From Dendrophyllia cribrosa (Eukaryota; Cnidaria; Anthozoa; Scleractinia; Dendrophylliidae): a DNA stretch of 64,000 nucleotides. Location of the stretch: contig JAJLRJ010000010.1 in the NCBI GenBank assembly GCA_024195265.1, forward strand, positions 26,521,676-26,585,675. The letters run 5' to 3'. Both the position numbers and the translations under genes were made by a program. This document shows, piece by piece, positions 40,727 to 50,085 of the stretch (its first letter is position 1; every line of letters starts with the position of its first letter). The notes under the pieces were generated by a model. It was not told the DNA's origin, did not search any database, and saw only the letters and a program-made list of their open reading frames with translations.

Positions 40727-40736
40727 CATATATACA
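40727..40736 (+). promoter_or_regulatory. Late-type motif CATATATACA
   Basis: Ends 2 bp before ATG 40739. Confidence 0.55.
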
Positions 40737-40738
40737 GG

Positions 40739-41206
40739 ATGGCCACACCACTCGAGACGATCCCTGAAGAAACTCCAACTCCAACACCAACACCTGACCG
40801 TGTTACCTCTGAGGCACCGAAAACAAAGCCTGCAACAGAAAAGAACCCTGGCCGCGTTGCTTCTGGCAAAAGGCTAGCAGAACGCAACCGCATGGCACGG
40901 GAAGCAAAGAAAAAGGCGCAAGCACAAAAGCCTGCACCCTCAACAAGCGAAAACAATTCTGCAACAAGCGACACAACAAGTGACACAACAAGTGACAGCA
41001 ACTCAATCGTTTATATTCTGGGGGTTGGTGGGTTGATTGTCTCTGCTGCTGGTGTTTATTACCAGCGCGAAGCCATAATGCAAAGGCTTGGGCGCAAATC
41101 AAACACACCACCAGCAAACACAATCGCGACAACCCCCGCTGCAACACCGCCAGCAACACCACCATCTCGAATTCCTGTAAGACAAGGAATAAAAAATATG
41201 GAATAA
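40739..41206 (+). CDS. Single-span membrane protein with basic and Pro/Thr segments (155 aa)
   Basis: The N-terminus is Thr/Pro/Glu-rich (TPEETPTPTPTPD). Residues 40-68 are strongly basic (GKRLAERNRMAREAKKKAQA). A Ser/Thr/Asp repeat follows (SATSDTTSDTTSDSNS), then one membrane helix (IVYILGVGGLIVSAAGVYY, about residues 91-109) and a Pro/Thr-rich tail. The basic stretch beside a membrane helix would suit DNA or capsid contact at an inner membrane; this is speculative. AATAAA overlaps its stop (41202-41207). Confidence 0.6.
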   Translation: MATPLETIPEETPTPTPTPDRVTSEAPKTKPATEKNPGRVASGKRLAERNRMAREAKKKAQAQKPAPSTSENNSATSDTTSDTTSDSNSIVYILGVGGLIVSAAGVYYQREAIMQRLGRKSNTPPANTIATTPAATPPATPPSRIPVRQGIKNME

Positions 41207-41210
41207 AAAA

Positions 41211-41222
41211 ACATATATATAC
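41211..41222 (+). promoter_or_regulatory. Late-type motif ACATATATATAC
   Basis: Ends 7 bp before ATG 41230. Confidence 0.55.
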
Positions 41223-41229
41223 TGGCACC

Positions 41230-41457
41230 ATGAAACCTTTCCAAGCTTTGATTAATTCTGCTGCAATCAGTGGTGTGGTTCTTCTTTGGTTTGGATTTAC
41301 TTCAGTCGCCTTGGATACAGTTTGCGGTTTAGCCTTGAATAGGCACAACAGGCCCGATCCCAGGCCCGAGCCCGAGTCAGATTCTGAGTCTGAGTCTGAG
41401 TCAGAGTCTGAGTCTGAGTCTGACGCCGAGGAGCCCCGAACCCGAGTCGAGGTCTGA
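41230..41457 (+). CDS. Small membrane protein with Ser-Glu/Asp tail (75 aa)
   Basis: Hydrophobic helix (ISGVVLLWFGFTSVALDTVC) near the N-terminus, then an Arg/Pro linker and a repeat tail of Ser-Glu and Ser-Asp. Function unknown. The repeat DNA continues past the stop (41460-41615) as degenerate GAGCCACAAGCCCRAG units of about 21 bp in the same frame context, so the tail may once have been longer and been cut by a frameshift. Confidence 0.5.
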   Translation: MKPFQALINSAAISGVVLLWFGFTSVALDTVCGLALNRHNRPDPRPEPESDSESESESESESESDAEEPRTRVEV

Positions 41458-41615
41458 GTCATTCTAGTCAAGGGGCCACAAGCCCGAGTCGAGGAGCCAC
41501 AAGCCCAAGACGAGGAGCCACAAGCCCAAGACGAGGAGCCATAAGCCCGAGTCGAGGAGCCCCGAGCCCGAACCCGAGGTCGAGGTCGAGGCAGAGGTCA
41601 AGTCTGAGTCAGAAA
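41458..41615 (+). repeat. Degenerate 21-bp repeat after the Ser-Glu gene
   Basis: Four or more units like GAGGAGCCACAAGCCCAAGA, then GAGGTCGAGG-type units. AATAAA follows at 41617-41622. Likely former coding repeat. Confidence 0.55.
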
Positions 41616-41625
41616 AAATAAAAAT

Positions 41626-41636
41626 CATATGTATAC
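41626..41636 (+). promoter_or_regulatory. Late-type motif CATATGTATAC
   Basis: Lies 12 bp before ATG 41649. Confidence 0.55.
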
Positions 41637-41648
41637 TGGACACAAACC

Positions 41649-41870
41649 ATGTCTGACAACAAGCTTGTGAAGTCTATCCTCGACGCCGCAACAATCACTG
41701 GCCTTGTCGCTGGTATTGGTTGGATTGGTAAAAAGACCATCAAAGAGAACTTAACCGCCGACCCCAGTGCAAGCTTAATGAATTACGTCAAGTTCACAGC
41801 GGTCATGGCCGGCACCATCGCGCTGAAGAAATATCTCGAGGACCAGAAAATCCTCCCAGACAACTTGTAA
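41649..41870 (+). CDS. Small membrane-associated hypothetical protein (73 aa)
   Basis: Two hydrophobic segments (ATITGLVAGIGWIGK at residues 14-28 and YVKFTAVMAGTIALKKYL at 46-63). Otherwise charged. Not recognised. It belongs to the run of tiny membrane proteins between 40.7 and 42.3 kb, each with its own start motif. Confidence 0.55.
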   Translation: MSDNKLVKSILDAATITGLVAGIGWIGKKTIKENLTADPSASLMNYVKFTAVMAGTIALKKYLEDQKILPDNL

Positions 41871-41873
41871 AAC

Positions 41874-41884
41874 CATATGTATAC
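41874..41884 (+). promoter_or_regulatory. Late-type motif CATATGTATAC
   Basis: Ends 3 bp before ATG 41888 and begins 4 bp after the previous stop. Confidence 0.55.
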
Positions 41885-41887
41885 ACA

Positions 41888-42325
41888 ATGGCCTCGATTG
41901 CAATAATGGCCCTTGGCGCTGTTCTCAATGCGGCCGCTTTCACGGGCGGCAATTATCTCGCAAAATATCTGTCTGGTGATAACGGCAAGGCAGCAATGGA
42001 TGAGAAAATCCGACATGACCACGCCCTGGAACAATACCAAGCGGCTTACGCCAAATACCAGAAGGACCGCACCAAGCTCCTCGACTGGATTGCAGCCAAC
42101 GATCGGAAGGAACACCAAGCTAGCAAAAACTTCCAAACCACTGACCAAGCACTTGTCTTGTATAACCAGATGCACCAAACGCAACCAGATAAACAAATCA
42201 AAGACAACAAAGAGCCTGTCTTCTCGGACTTCTACAAGCCCAGCCCACAACAGAAGAATGGCGAACTTGCGTTCATTGGAGGCACCCTGCTTGCGGGTGG
42301 GTATGCGGCTTATCGCTTTCTGTAA
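41888..42325 (+). CDS. Hypothetical protein with hydrophobic ends (145 aa)
   Basis: N-terminal hydrophobic segment (IAIMALGAVLNAAAFTGGNY), a charged helical middle (HDHALEQYQAAYAKYQKDRT) and a C-terminal hydrophobic segment (LAFIGGTLLAGGYAAYRFL). This could span or bridge membranes. Not recognised by name. Immediately upstream of the integrase, 18 bp apart. Confidence 0.6.
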   Translation: MASIAIMALGAVLNAAAFTGGNYLAKYLSGDNGKAAMDEKIRHDHALEQYQAAYAKYQKDRTKLLDWIAANDRKEHQASKNFQTTDQALVLYNQMHQTQPDKQIKDNKEPVFSDFYKPSPQQKNGELAFIGGTLLAGGYAAYRFL

Positions 42326-42327
42326 AC

Positions 42328-42340
42328 AAATATATATACC
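42328..42340 (+). promoter_or_regulatory. Late-type motif AAATATATATACC
   Basis: Ends 3 bp before the integrase ATG at 42344, so the integrase carries the same box as the virion genes. Confidence 0.55.
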
Positions 42341-42343
42341 CCT

Positions 42344-43333
42344 ATGGAGGCGAAACTCTCAAAGATCTATTACAGCCCGAAAGGCTACTGGAAAGGTCTT
42401 GCCGCTGTAAAAAAGCTAGCTGCAGCGGCCAAGGTATCTGATGATGTCGCAAAGAAATGGCTGGTCAAACAAGCCCTTTGGCAAGTTTACCTCCCAGCAC
42501 CACGCGCTATCCCTCGTCCCAAGTTTGATGTCTCTAGACCCAATGCAGTGCATCAAGCAGATCTTCTCTTCCTACCCCACGACAAACTTCCACACGGGAG
42601 AAAGGTTTACAAATACGCATTAACCCTTGTGGATGTGGCTAGCCGATACAAAGCAGCAGAGCCTCTGACTTCGAAAGAGTCTGAAGAAGTCTCAAGGGCT
42701 TTTGCACGGATTTACAGACGTGGGCCTTTGAAATGGCCGCAACTCTTGCAAGTTGACCCTGGGAAAGAGTTTATGGGGGCTGTGACTCTAACAATGGAAA
42801 ACAACAAAACGACCATTCGTCGCGGACGGGTTGATATCCACAGAGACTAAGCAATTGTGGAGAGATTCAATCGCACCCTGGCTGAAAGGTTGTTTGGTTA
42901 TCCGTATGCCGTTGAAATGAATATGCCCTCTGGCCGGTCGACTGCATGGGTCAAAAGACTGCCAGATGTTGTCTCGGCCTTGAACAATGAAGTAACAAGA
43001 CTCACTGGCAAGAAGCCCGCTCAAGCAATCAAAGAGAAAGCCGTTTCTGCCAAGCCTGCGACACCATATGCTAGGCCAGTTGGGGAGAAGGAGAAAAAGC
43101 TCCCACCACGGGCGAGTGTGAGATATCTGTACCAGCCTGGTGAACTGGAAGGGGGTGGGAGGCGTGCGACTGACCCGATCTGGTCTTTAAAGGTCTACCA
43201 AATACAAAGGATTGTAACCAAGCCGAATGAGCCAGTGGTTTATTATCTCTACGACGGGCCTAAGCGAGGCTTCGTTCGTGAGGAGCTGATGGTTGTACCG
43301 CCAGGCACTCAGTTGCCACCGATATCTTTGTGA
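42344..43333 (+). pseudogene. Retroviral-type (rve) integrase with an in-frame stop
   Basis: One frame with a single TAA at 42848-42850. The catalytic triad is visible: Asp73 in HQADLLFLP, Asp138 in QVDPGKEFMG, and Glu173 in IVERFNRTLAERLF, with exact D,D(35)E spacing. The stop (codon 169) falls just before the Glu, so the truncated product cannot be active. The N-terminal region lacks an obvious HHCC finger and is short and basic. The C-terminal part is SH3/chromo-like (PIWSLKVYQIQRIV, then YYLYDGPKRGFVREELMVVP). The enzyme inserts Polinton ends and makes the target duplication. Its 3' end overlaps the convergent polB gene by 25 bp. Readthrough of the stop is possible but nothing here supports it. 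Confidence 0.85.
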
Positions 43334-46300
43334 CCATATGCCAGCGTGTGGATGCCATCATCCTTGATCCAGCGCTTGGAGTCAAAGGGAGAGAGCGTTG
43401 TCTTAGTGATGTGCTCACCGAAGATTTGGTGACCTTTGCTTCTGAGCCTGTCCATCCCGTGCTTGAAGGTTCGCCGGTCGAAGAGGGCGTCCTTGTAATT
43501 CTGGTGGGTGATCTCTTTCTTTGTGACAACCTTGGTGGTGCCCTTTGCTTTCTTGATGTCAAGCTTAGCTTTGATTTCTCTGCCATCCTTATCCTTCTTC
43601 TTGACACACCTGCTGTCGTCTTTCAAGATGCTGTACATCTTCGAGCGAAGACACACAACCTCTGAGATGGGCACACCCTCACACTCGTCCTTCATCTTGC
43701 CGATGGCCTTCTTGTTCTTCTGGCTGTGGAGTGGATGGTCCTTAGGATAATCACTTGTGTCGTAGAGTTCATCCAGAAGGTTCTCCATGTCTTTGTAGAG
43801 ATCATCCGTCTTAATCTCGAGGAGCAGAGAGTCTGTGTCTGTGTAGAGTAGGTCTACTCGCGGACCGTACTTCAGCTTGAGATGGTTGTAGTAGAAGTCG
43901 TACATCAGTGTTTTGGAGAGATCAAGGATGCACATACCTGTGAAGACTGGGCGGTTGAAGAGGATTTTCTCCCATTGCATCTGGATCCCCGCCAGTCTGG
44001 GTCCAAAGATCGTTGCTCTGGAAAACAGTGGGCTTGCGATAAGCTTTCTAATCTTGGCATGCTCGTGCGACCGGACAAGCTTCATGTCGATCCGGTTTCT
44101 GAGGTTCTCCATTGTCTTACCGAAGACTGAGTTGTTCATGAGCTTGAAGAAGTTCTTCTCAAAGTCGGAAGTGGCCTTCTTTCTGAGCTCGGTGTTCAGT
44201 GAGATGTATGGCTCCATCCAAGCCCTCTGCTCGAACTTGAGCATTTTGTGGATTTTCGTCAACTTCATCCCAAGATCCAGGTACTGCTGAAGATTTCTGT
44301 AATGCAGCACGTACCGGGATTTGTTGTTAAGGGTAAGGAGCAGCTTCTGCGTCTTGTCTTTTGGCTGTCCCTCTGCCAAGACCCTTTGGTATGGCGACAT
44401 CCATTCATTTGGAACGACCTGACTTTCTGGGGCAAGAGGATAAGCGTTGTGCTCATCATGCAGCTCCTCGGGGTACTCAAGATCAACCTCGAGAATGTAA
44501 CCAATCTTTCTGTTTGGCCTCCACCTCCTGATCTGGTGTTGTGTTGGAAAGACATGGCACCATGCGAAGTTGCCAACTGGGAGAGGTTGACTCATGGCCC
44601 ATCCATAGAGATTGTTCGCGTCGAGATACATGATGTAACTTGACTCTTCGTTGGGGTTGTGGTCATGAAGATAGGGGTTGTTGGCCTTACAGTACCGCCT
44701 GCTCTCCATGGATATGCCACCTCGCGAGCCGCTTTTAACAAAGAGATGCATGTTGATGTCTGCGAGCAGCTCCAGGTTGATTTTCGTATACCTGAGAAGG
44801 GCATCCCAGGAGATTCCAGGGCTTGTATAATAATGTGCCGGGTCAAGCTTGTAATGTTGCAGACATGTCTTTCTGAAGTTCTCGAAAACATCAGCCAGAA
44901 GAAGCACATCTGTCTCAAGGTAGAGGTCGTGGTAATCCCCCATAGTCTTGCATCCAAATACCTCCCACACTTTTTGCGCGTGGGCGTATTCTTCGTCTGA
45001 GATGCCTTCCTTCTTGAGCACGCTGTAGAAGGCATCCTTCGGCGGGAGAGAGACCTCATCGAATCGAGTCCAAGAGTCCATGTATTCGTAAGGGTAAATC
45101 CCTTTTTGCAGGAGAAGGTCGCGCCTGGATTGATTCTTCTCGTGGTTTGCCGTGATTGTGAAGGACTCTGGCTTGTTTGCATCAACCAGGGCACTGAGGC
45201 TTGACTGCATGAACTGCAAGCTGTCAATAAACCTCAGCTTACCAAGAGAGAAAGAGATGTATTTCTCCATGTTGTTTGGGATGCATTTCAAATCGGAATT
45301 CACATCTGCAATTCCACTCATGATGTGGTGTGCATCATAACCCTTCAAGTTGTGAAAGATTACCGGGATTATTTCCGTTTTCGGGTTGGTTCTGAAATGG
45401 TTGATGTTGCAAGAATGGTGAGCAGCGCCCCGATATTTGCCTGTGATGTGACAATGATCTTTGACTGCGTCTCGAACAGAGTCTTGGATAAGGGGCTCCT
45501 CACAGTAGAGACAATCGACTTGCTCTGGCAGGTTATCAGGAGGTGCCTTCCTTTGATTCCATGGCCCGACAAATGGAAACACATCCATCTCACCATCGTA
45601 ATGGTGGACAAAGACTTTGAATGACTTTTTGTAGCAGTTGTTGGTGTGACGATGAACGAAGCCCTCATAATTGCCGGTGTCAAAGTCATAGATCGCAATG
45701 GCATCCCTGAAGTTATCCTTGATGAGAGGCTTGTCACAGATGTGGCAATCTGTTGCACGGTTGAACTCTGCCCAGTCTGCTCTTGTCATGGAGAGTGGTG
45801 CTTTGTGTTTCAACTCGTCTCTGATCACTCCTTCCAACTGTTGAAGAGTGTCAAGAAAGACTGACACGGTGTCCTCTCCTCTGTAAAGATAAGGGCCCTT
45901 TGTCTCTCCATCAGAGCGAACAGCTAACATGCAGAACCCGCAGGGTTTATGTACAGATGTTTCAGTGGTGCTGCTCTTTTGTGGATCTGGTATACAGCCG
46001 TGGACCTTTTCGACAATGCTTTCGAAGTCAGCATATATGACCCAAGGCTTCTTCATCTGGTTTTGGAAGTTCTTGAAGTGTAGGAAGTTTTCGCCTTCCT
46101 TTGGCATTTCAACTCGTGCCGGCCTGCCTTTGACTCCTCTGCAATAGAAAAGATGATCGGTGAGAACCCGTTCTGAAGAAAAGGCTTGGAGACACCTGTC
46201 GCAATGATGCATGCGGCGCCTTGCGTTGAACTCGCTGTGCAGAAGCCTGCTCATGCTCTTGATGTAACAATAATGTGAGGTGTGAGTATTTGTGAGCAAC

Positions 46301-47061
46301 ATCAGATTAATCCATCGCAGATTGGGATCCTCTTGTTCACTGACTCTGATCACAACCACCTTGTTATTCTTCCAGCCCTAAATGTTGATTGGAAGGTTGT
46401 TTTGGCGCTCAACCTTGGATATCTGACTCAATGGTGTTGGAAAATCGATTCCTGTGAAGTATAGACCATCATCAATTGGATAACTGCCTGTTCTGTTTGC
46501 ATTAACATTTACAGGAAACAATGCCGATCGCAGTGCCCAGCGCAGACACTGGTTATCTCTGTTCTTCACATTGATGATAGCCTGCTTTGGCTTGAGTTTT
46601 GATGGGGTTGGGATAAATGTGCCACCTCGTAGAGGTTGGTATGCCCCGAACTCAAGGTAAACAGTTTTGATGTTCTCAATCACCCAACCAGAACCCAACT
46701 GCTGCCATCTGGCAATCTCTTCCTCAAAGTCATTGACAATGCCTTCCAGAGTGCCCTCCTCTCGAAGCTGATAGAGTTGTGTAACAATCAGTGGATTGGT
46801 GTTCCAAAAGAAGTGATTAATTTTTCGATTGTCCTCACCTTCCATTGAAAAGTGAACATCGAATGACAAAGTGACCTTCACCCCGGCAAGCTCTGTGACT
46901 TCGCGTGCAATTTTCTGGAGAAAAGCCGCCCGATTAGTTATGAAGAATGAATTGAGGTCCTTGATGGGGTAATCAACAGGGACATTCATATTATAACCAT
47001 GCAACCAATCACCAAAGTAATCTTGGTTCCTTGGGTTGAAGTCAAGACGTTGAGCCGCCAT
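43309..47061 (-). pseudogene. polB: Protein-primed family B DNA polymerase with an in-frame stop
   Basis: A continuous frame of about 1,250 codons is broken once by TAG at 46378-46380. The N-terminal 227 codons hold the domain common to Polinton polymerases (YQPLRGGTFIPTPSKLKPKQ, then AIINVKNRDNQC). After the stop come a C2HC finger (CDRCLQAF), Exo I YADFES, a zinc/HNH-like insert (CLYCEEPL...DHCHITGKYRGAAH), Exo II HNLKGYDAHH, Exo III near YLETDVLLLADV, polymerase motif A YLDANNLYGWAMS, motif B LMNNSVFGKTMENL and motif C YTDTDS (about 43828-43845). All catalytic residues are present. The start is 47061, but in-frame ATG 47127 is equally placed behind a duplicated promoter. It replicates the element from its ends using a protein primer. 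Confidence 0.9.
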
Positions 47062-47168
47062 GTTATATACAGGGGTTTTATTTTCTTCAATTGATGATCT
47101 CGTGCCGGGGCTCTGTGCCATTGCCATGTGGGTTGGTATGCACAGGGGTGGGATTTCTTCAATTGGCC
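47062..47168 (-). promoter_or_regulatory. Duplicated early-type promoter of polB
   Basis: Distal CCAATTGAAGAAA (47156-47168) leads to ATG 47127. Proximal TCAATTGAAGAAA (47082-47094) with GTATATAAC (47062-47070) leads to ATG 47061. The two units are tandem copies 66-74 bp apart, and both ATGs are in the polB frame. Confidence 0.55.
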
Positions 47169-47178
47169 ATACCTCCCT

Positions 47179-47405
47179 GGGGTGGTGATCTCGTACCGGA
47201 CCAGCATTCACAGTGAGTAGTTAGGGACGTTGGGGCGTTCGGGATCACCCCCAAAGACCCCTATGGAGCCTTAATTTAATGATTGACACCGCCACCCACT
47301 GGGCCGACTGACAGGAGGACCAGTGGGTGGCGGTGTCAATCATTAAATTAAGGCTCCATAGGGGTCTTTGGGGGTGATCCCGAACCCCCAACGTCCCTAA
47401 CTACT
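47179..47405. repeat. Right Polinton terminal inverted repeat with hairpin
   Basis: Reverse complement of the left end with five differences. The outer 190 bp (47216-47405) fold into the same ~86-bp stem with the same 17-nt loop in reverse. AGGCT follows at 47406-47410. Confidence 0.9.
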
Positions 47406-49254
47406 AGGCTAATTTTTTTAAGATTTCAAGTATTTTGAGACCCAATCGCACAACTTGCAATTTTTAAAAGATATTGTATTTGGGGAACTTAAGCAAAGAA
47501 GCAAAATTAGTAGCTATTGTCTTCTGCTATTCTGATTGGTTAAGCACGAACATTTCCTAAAATATATTTTACGCAAATGGATATTCTGTATTTTTATAAT
47601 GAAATTTAATTATGAACCATCAGCCCCTCCTCTATTCTTGAAATCAAAGTTATTCTATGTGGGAAAGAGCCAATGCTGCAGAACGATGAAGTTTACTATA
47701 GTTCTATTACGTGAAGCATTACTTAAGACACCAAGAGAAAGACATCAACCAATTCTTGAAAGAGGAACAAATCAAGGACTGTTCTACCGCATTTTGGAAA
47801 CTAAAATGCATGTGAGATCTTCAAAAGTTGCAATTCATTCAGACAGTTTTTGGTACGATAAAATGGGCCATTACTTTACGATTTCTGTTAATAAAAAAAA
47901 CATATTTTGGTTTTTGAAATGGCACCAAATCTCTTTAATTAACAATGCATGTCCTTTAAAAATAAGAGGAATTTTGACTTAAACGATCGCGTATTAATGA
48001 AATCGATAGTAATACCACAACCGGCATTCTGCTTTGTATGCAAAAAGCGTTGATTTCACGAAATTGATTGTGTAAAAGAAATCAGTTCAAACTCTACCTA
48101 AGATAGGCATCTCTCTAAGACGGACGCTTGCAGTTGGTCTGTGCTGTACTTCTGTTTCAAGTTGGTTCCTGCAATCTGTTTGGTTGCTCTCATATAAAAA
48201 TGACGAGAATGCTCGTCGTGCTTTTTTGGGGGTCAAAAGTTGTAGATTGGTACCACCTAGGGTACCTGCTAGAATCTTAACCCTTTTAGTCTTTTTCCTT
48301 GATTTATCGTTCGCCGGCGATCGATGAATTGGCATGCTCATTGTTAGAAGGGAAAGCCCTCAATCGACGTGACATAAACTTTATCCATCTGTTAGCATAT
48401 GGTCATTTCTTAGAAGCTACTAGTTGAAATATGCTGTTTTAACTGTGTTAAATTTTCTTGAGTTTAGTTGTGCCCTGAAAGTACCGGAAAGCGACCAAAT
48501 TAGAGTAAAAAATGTGACATTTCCATGTGCACCTCTGAAGTAAGAAATTCAATGCAAACAAGCCAACTTTTCACAAAGATAGTAATATATCCTTTAGTTT
48601 CTTTTGCAGGTTAAGAATGGCTCCCAGCCTGGAAACCGAGGCTACAGGCCAGCAAAACATCACATTTTTCTTCATTTTATCACTAGAATAATTAGCGTAT
48701 TTGACGTCACAGCCCCTTAGGGGGTCGCCTGTCAATCTCAAAATTGATATTTATAGAAAGGTCTTGACATCGTCTCAAAAACGATATATAAATATAAGTC
48801 TCTCTACTGTTTCAGTGTTATAAAAATAATGTCATAATATGTCAGCATAAAAACATCTAAAAAAAAAGAAGCGTTAAAGGGTTAAACGACCACCATTAGA
48901 ACTTTCGCTGTACTTTATATAGGGTATTGAGCCAAACAAATATGTTACGAACTATTTGTCAGTCAATTGCTTGTTATTGCTGCCTCAGTCATGACTCATC
49001 AATAAAAGGGCGTCAATTAGTACCTTTAAGGGGCAAAAATCAATTTAATCCACGCCCATCAAACGAGATTCTGGTACCTTTCAGTGGTGTGGTATGAGCG
49101 CTTCCGTCATTTCTATATGGGATTCCCTCCGGGCTCTGCAATGTTTTAGGCAATCATTTTATTGTAACTGAACTCGCTATGAACTATCTCCGTCTTCGAG
49201 AAAGTTGGCCGGGCGCTGCTCGAAAACTCGCCTTAACCACACACCTTAGCCAAT
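47406..49254. other. Host intergenic DNA right of the Polinton
   Basis: A 148-codon plus-strand frame at 47536-47982 has no recognisable domain, and I do not trust it as a gene. Nothing else identified. Confidence 0.35.
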
Positions 49255-49319
49255 ACAGCCGCCTCTCATCGCTCACGGCCGCCCCTAGCGGCCGTGAGCG
49301 ATGAGAGGCGGCTGTATTC
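49255..49319. repeat. Perfect 30-bp-arm hairpin
   Basis: ATACAGCCGCCTCTCATCGC through CGGCCGC pairs without mismatch with GCGGCCG through GCGATGAGAGGCGGCTGTAT, with a loop of about 5 nt. It is much GC-richer than its surroundings and has no coding content. Confidence 0.85.
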
Positions 49320-49609
49320 GCAGGCTACACACACCTTTGACATATGTTAAAGGTGACAAAGGCCGTTTTTGCCAAACCATTTACACTAGTGTCAAACTTT
49401 GCAAAGGCCGTCTTCGATTTAATTAAAGATAGTGCATGTTTGATGCTGTCAAATGTTGCTTTGACTTGTACAAAGATACCTTTGATACGCCTGTGACGTA
49501 CATTAAGTTTCTTGTACATTTGGTGTGGCACAACCTGGTCACCATTAATGTATTCGTGCAATGGTAGTCGAAGTTAACGAAACAAATGTAATTTTCCTTC
49601 AATTTTTAG

Positions 49610-49860
49610 ATAAATGTCGATCAATAATTTTCAAAGAGCAAATGAATGGAATGGCTCTTAACAACCACGTCATAAAACACAAGCAAGTTTCAAAGCAGGG
49701 AGTGTGTGAGATACAATGCTTCCGGGAACCAGACTGTGTTTCCTACAACTACGGTACTCAAATTGATGGGTCATTTCTGTGTGAACTGAATAATAGAACC
49801 CATTTGCAAGTCCCAGATGAGTTGCAGGCAAGAAATGGCTTCATATACCGTCCAATTACC
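49610..49860 (+). CDS. PAN/Apple-domain exon of secreted-protein paralogue B
   Basis: Flanked by a TTTTTAG acceptor (ending 49609) and a GTAAGT donor (49861). The peptide has the PAN/Apple cysteine pattern: CRSIIF, then GVCEIQCFREPDCVSYNY, and FLCELNN. PAN domains bind proteins or sugars outside the cell. It is the first visible exon of gene B; a signal-peptide exon should lie upstream but I cannot identify it. The next exon (53175) is 3.3 kb away, across a LINE-filled intron. Confidence 0.75.
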
Positions 49861-50085
49861 GTAAGTAAAACATCTCAGTACTACAAATTGTTTTATTGAA
49901 AGGAGAAACGTTACTTCAAAATGGAATGTTCCGATATTAATAATAATAATTATTATAATTTGCAACATTGTAATGTTGAACCCCCGAATTATGGTAGCAT
50001 AAGCTTCAGCGGAAACCCAGCCACTTCAATAATCTTCTGTAACAGCCCAACGAATTGTTCACTAGACACTGATGCAATAAGATTT
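49861..50085. other. Intron sequence
   Basis: Intron of gene B with a short AT-rich stretch (TAATAATAATTATTATAA near 49938). No other feature. Confidence 0.4.

Larger units (their letters stand above)
24374..47405. mobile_element. Polinton (Maverick) DNA transposon / endogenous virus-like element
   Basis: About 23.0 kb, or 18.4 kb without the nested 4.59-kb insertion. The terminal inverted repeats (24374-24600 and 47179-47405) begin AGTAGTTAGGGACG, which fits the AG start usual for Polintons. AGGCT lies directly outside both ends (24369-24373 and 47406-47410). This family usually makes 6-bp duplications, so one base may have changed. The content defines the class: protein-primed PolB, D,D(35)E integrase, packaging ATPase, double-jelly-roll capsid, probable penton protein, VLTF3-like factor and exonuclease. 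PolB and the integrase carry in-frame stops and the exonuclease is interrupted, so this copy is not autonomous. Confidence 0.93.

Noticed and set aside
40803..41471. 222-codon minus-strand frame
   Set aside because: Antisense of the small membrane protein genes at 40739 and 41230, with no start motif.
24374..47405. A free or endogenous large DNA virus (NCLDV) segment
   Set aside because: Size, terminal repeats, rve integrase and protein-primed PolB together define a Polinton. VLTF3 and YqaJ genes also occur in this wider virus group.
47536..47982. 148-codon plus-strand gene beside the Polinton
   Set aside because: No domain, AT-driven composition, and no splice or promoter signals that I can see.
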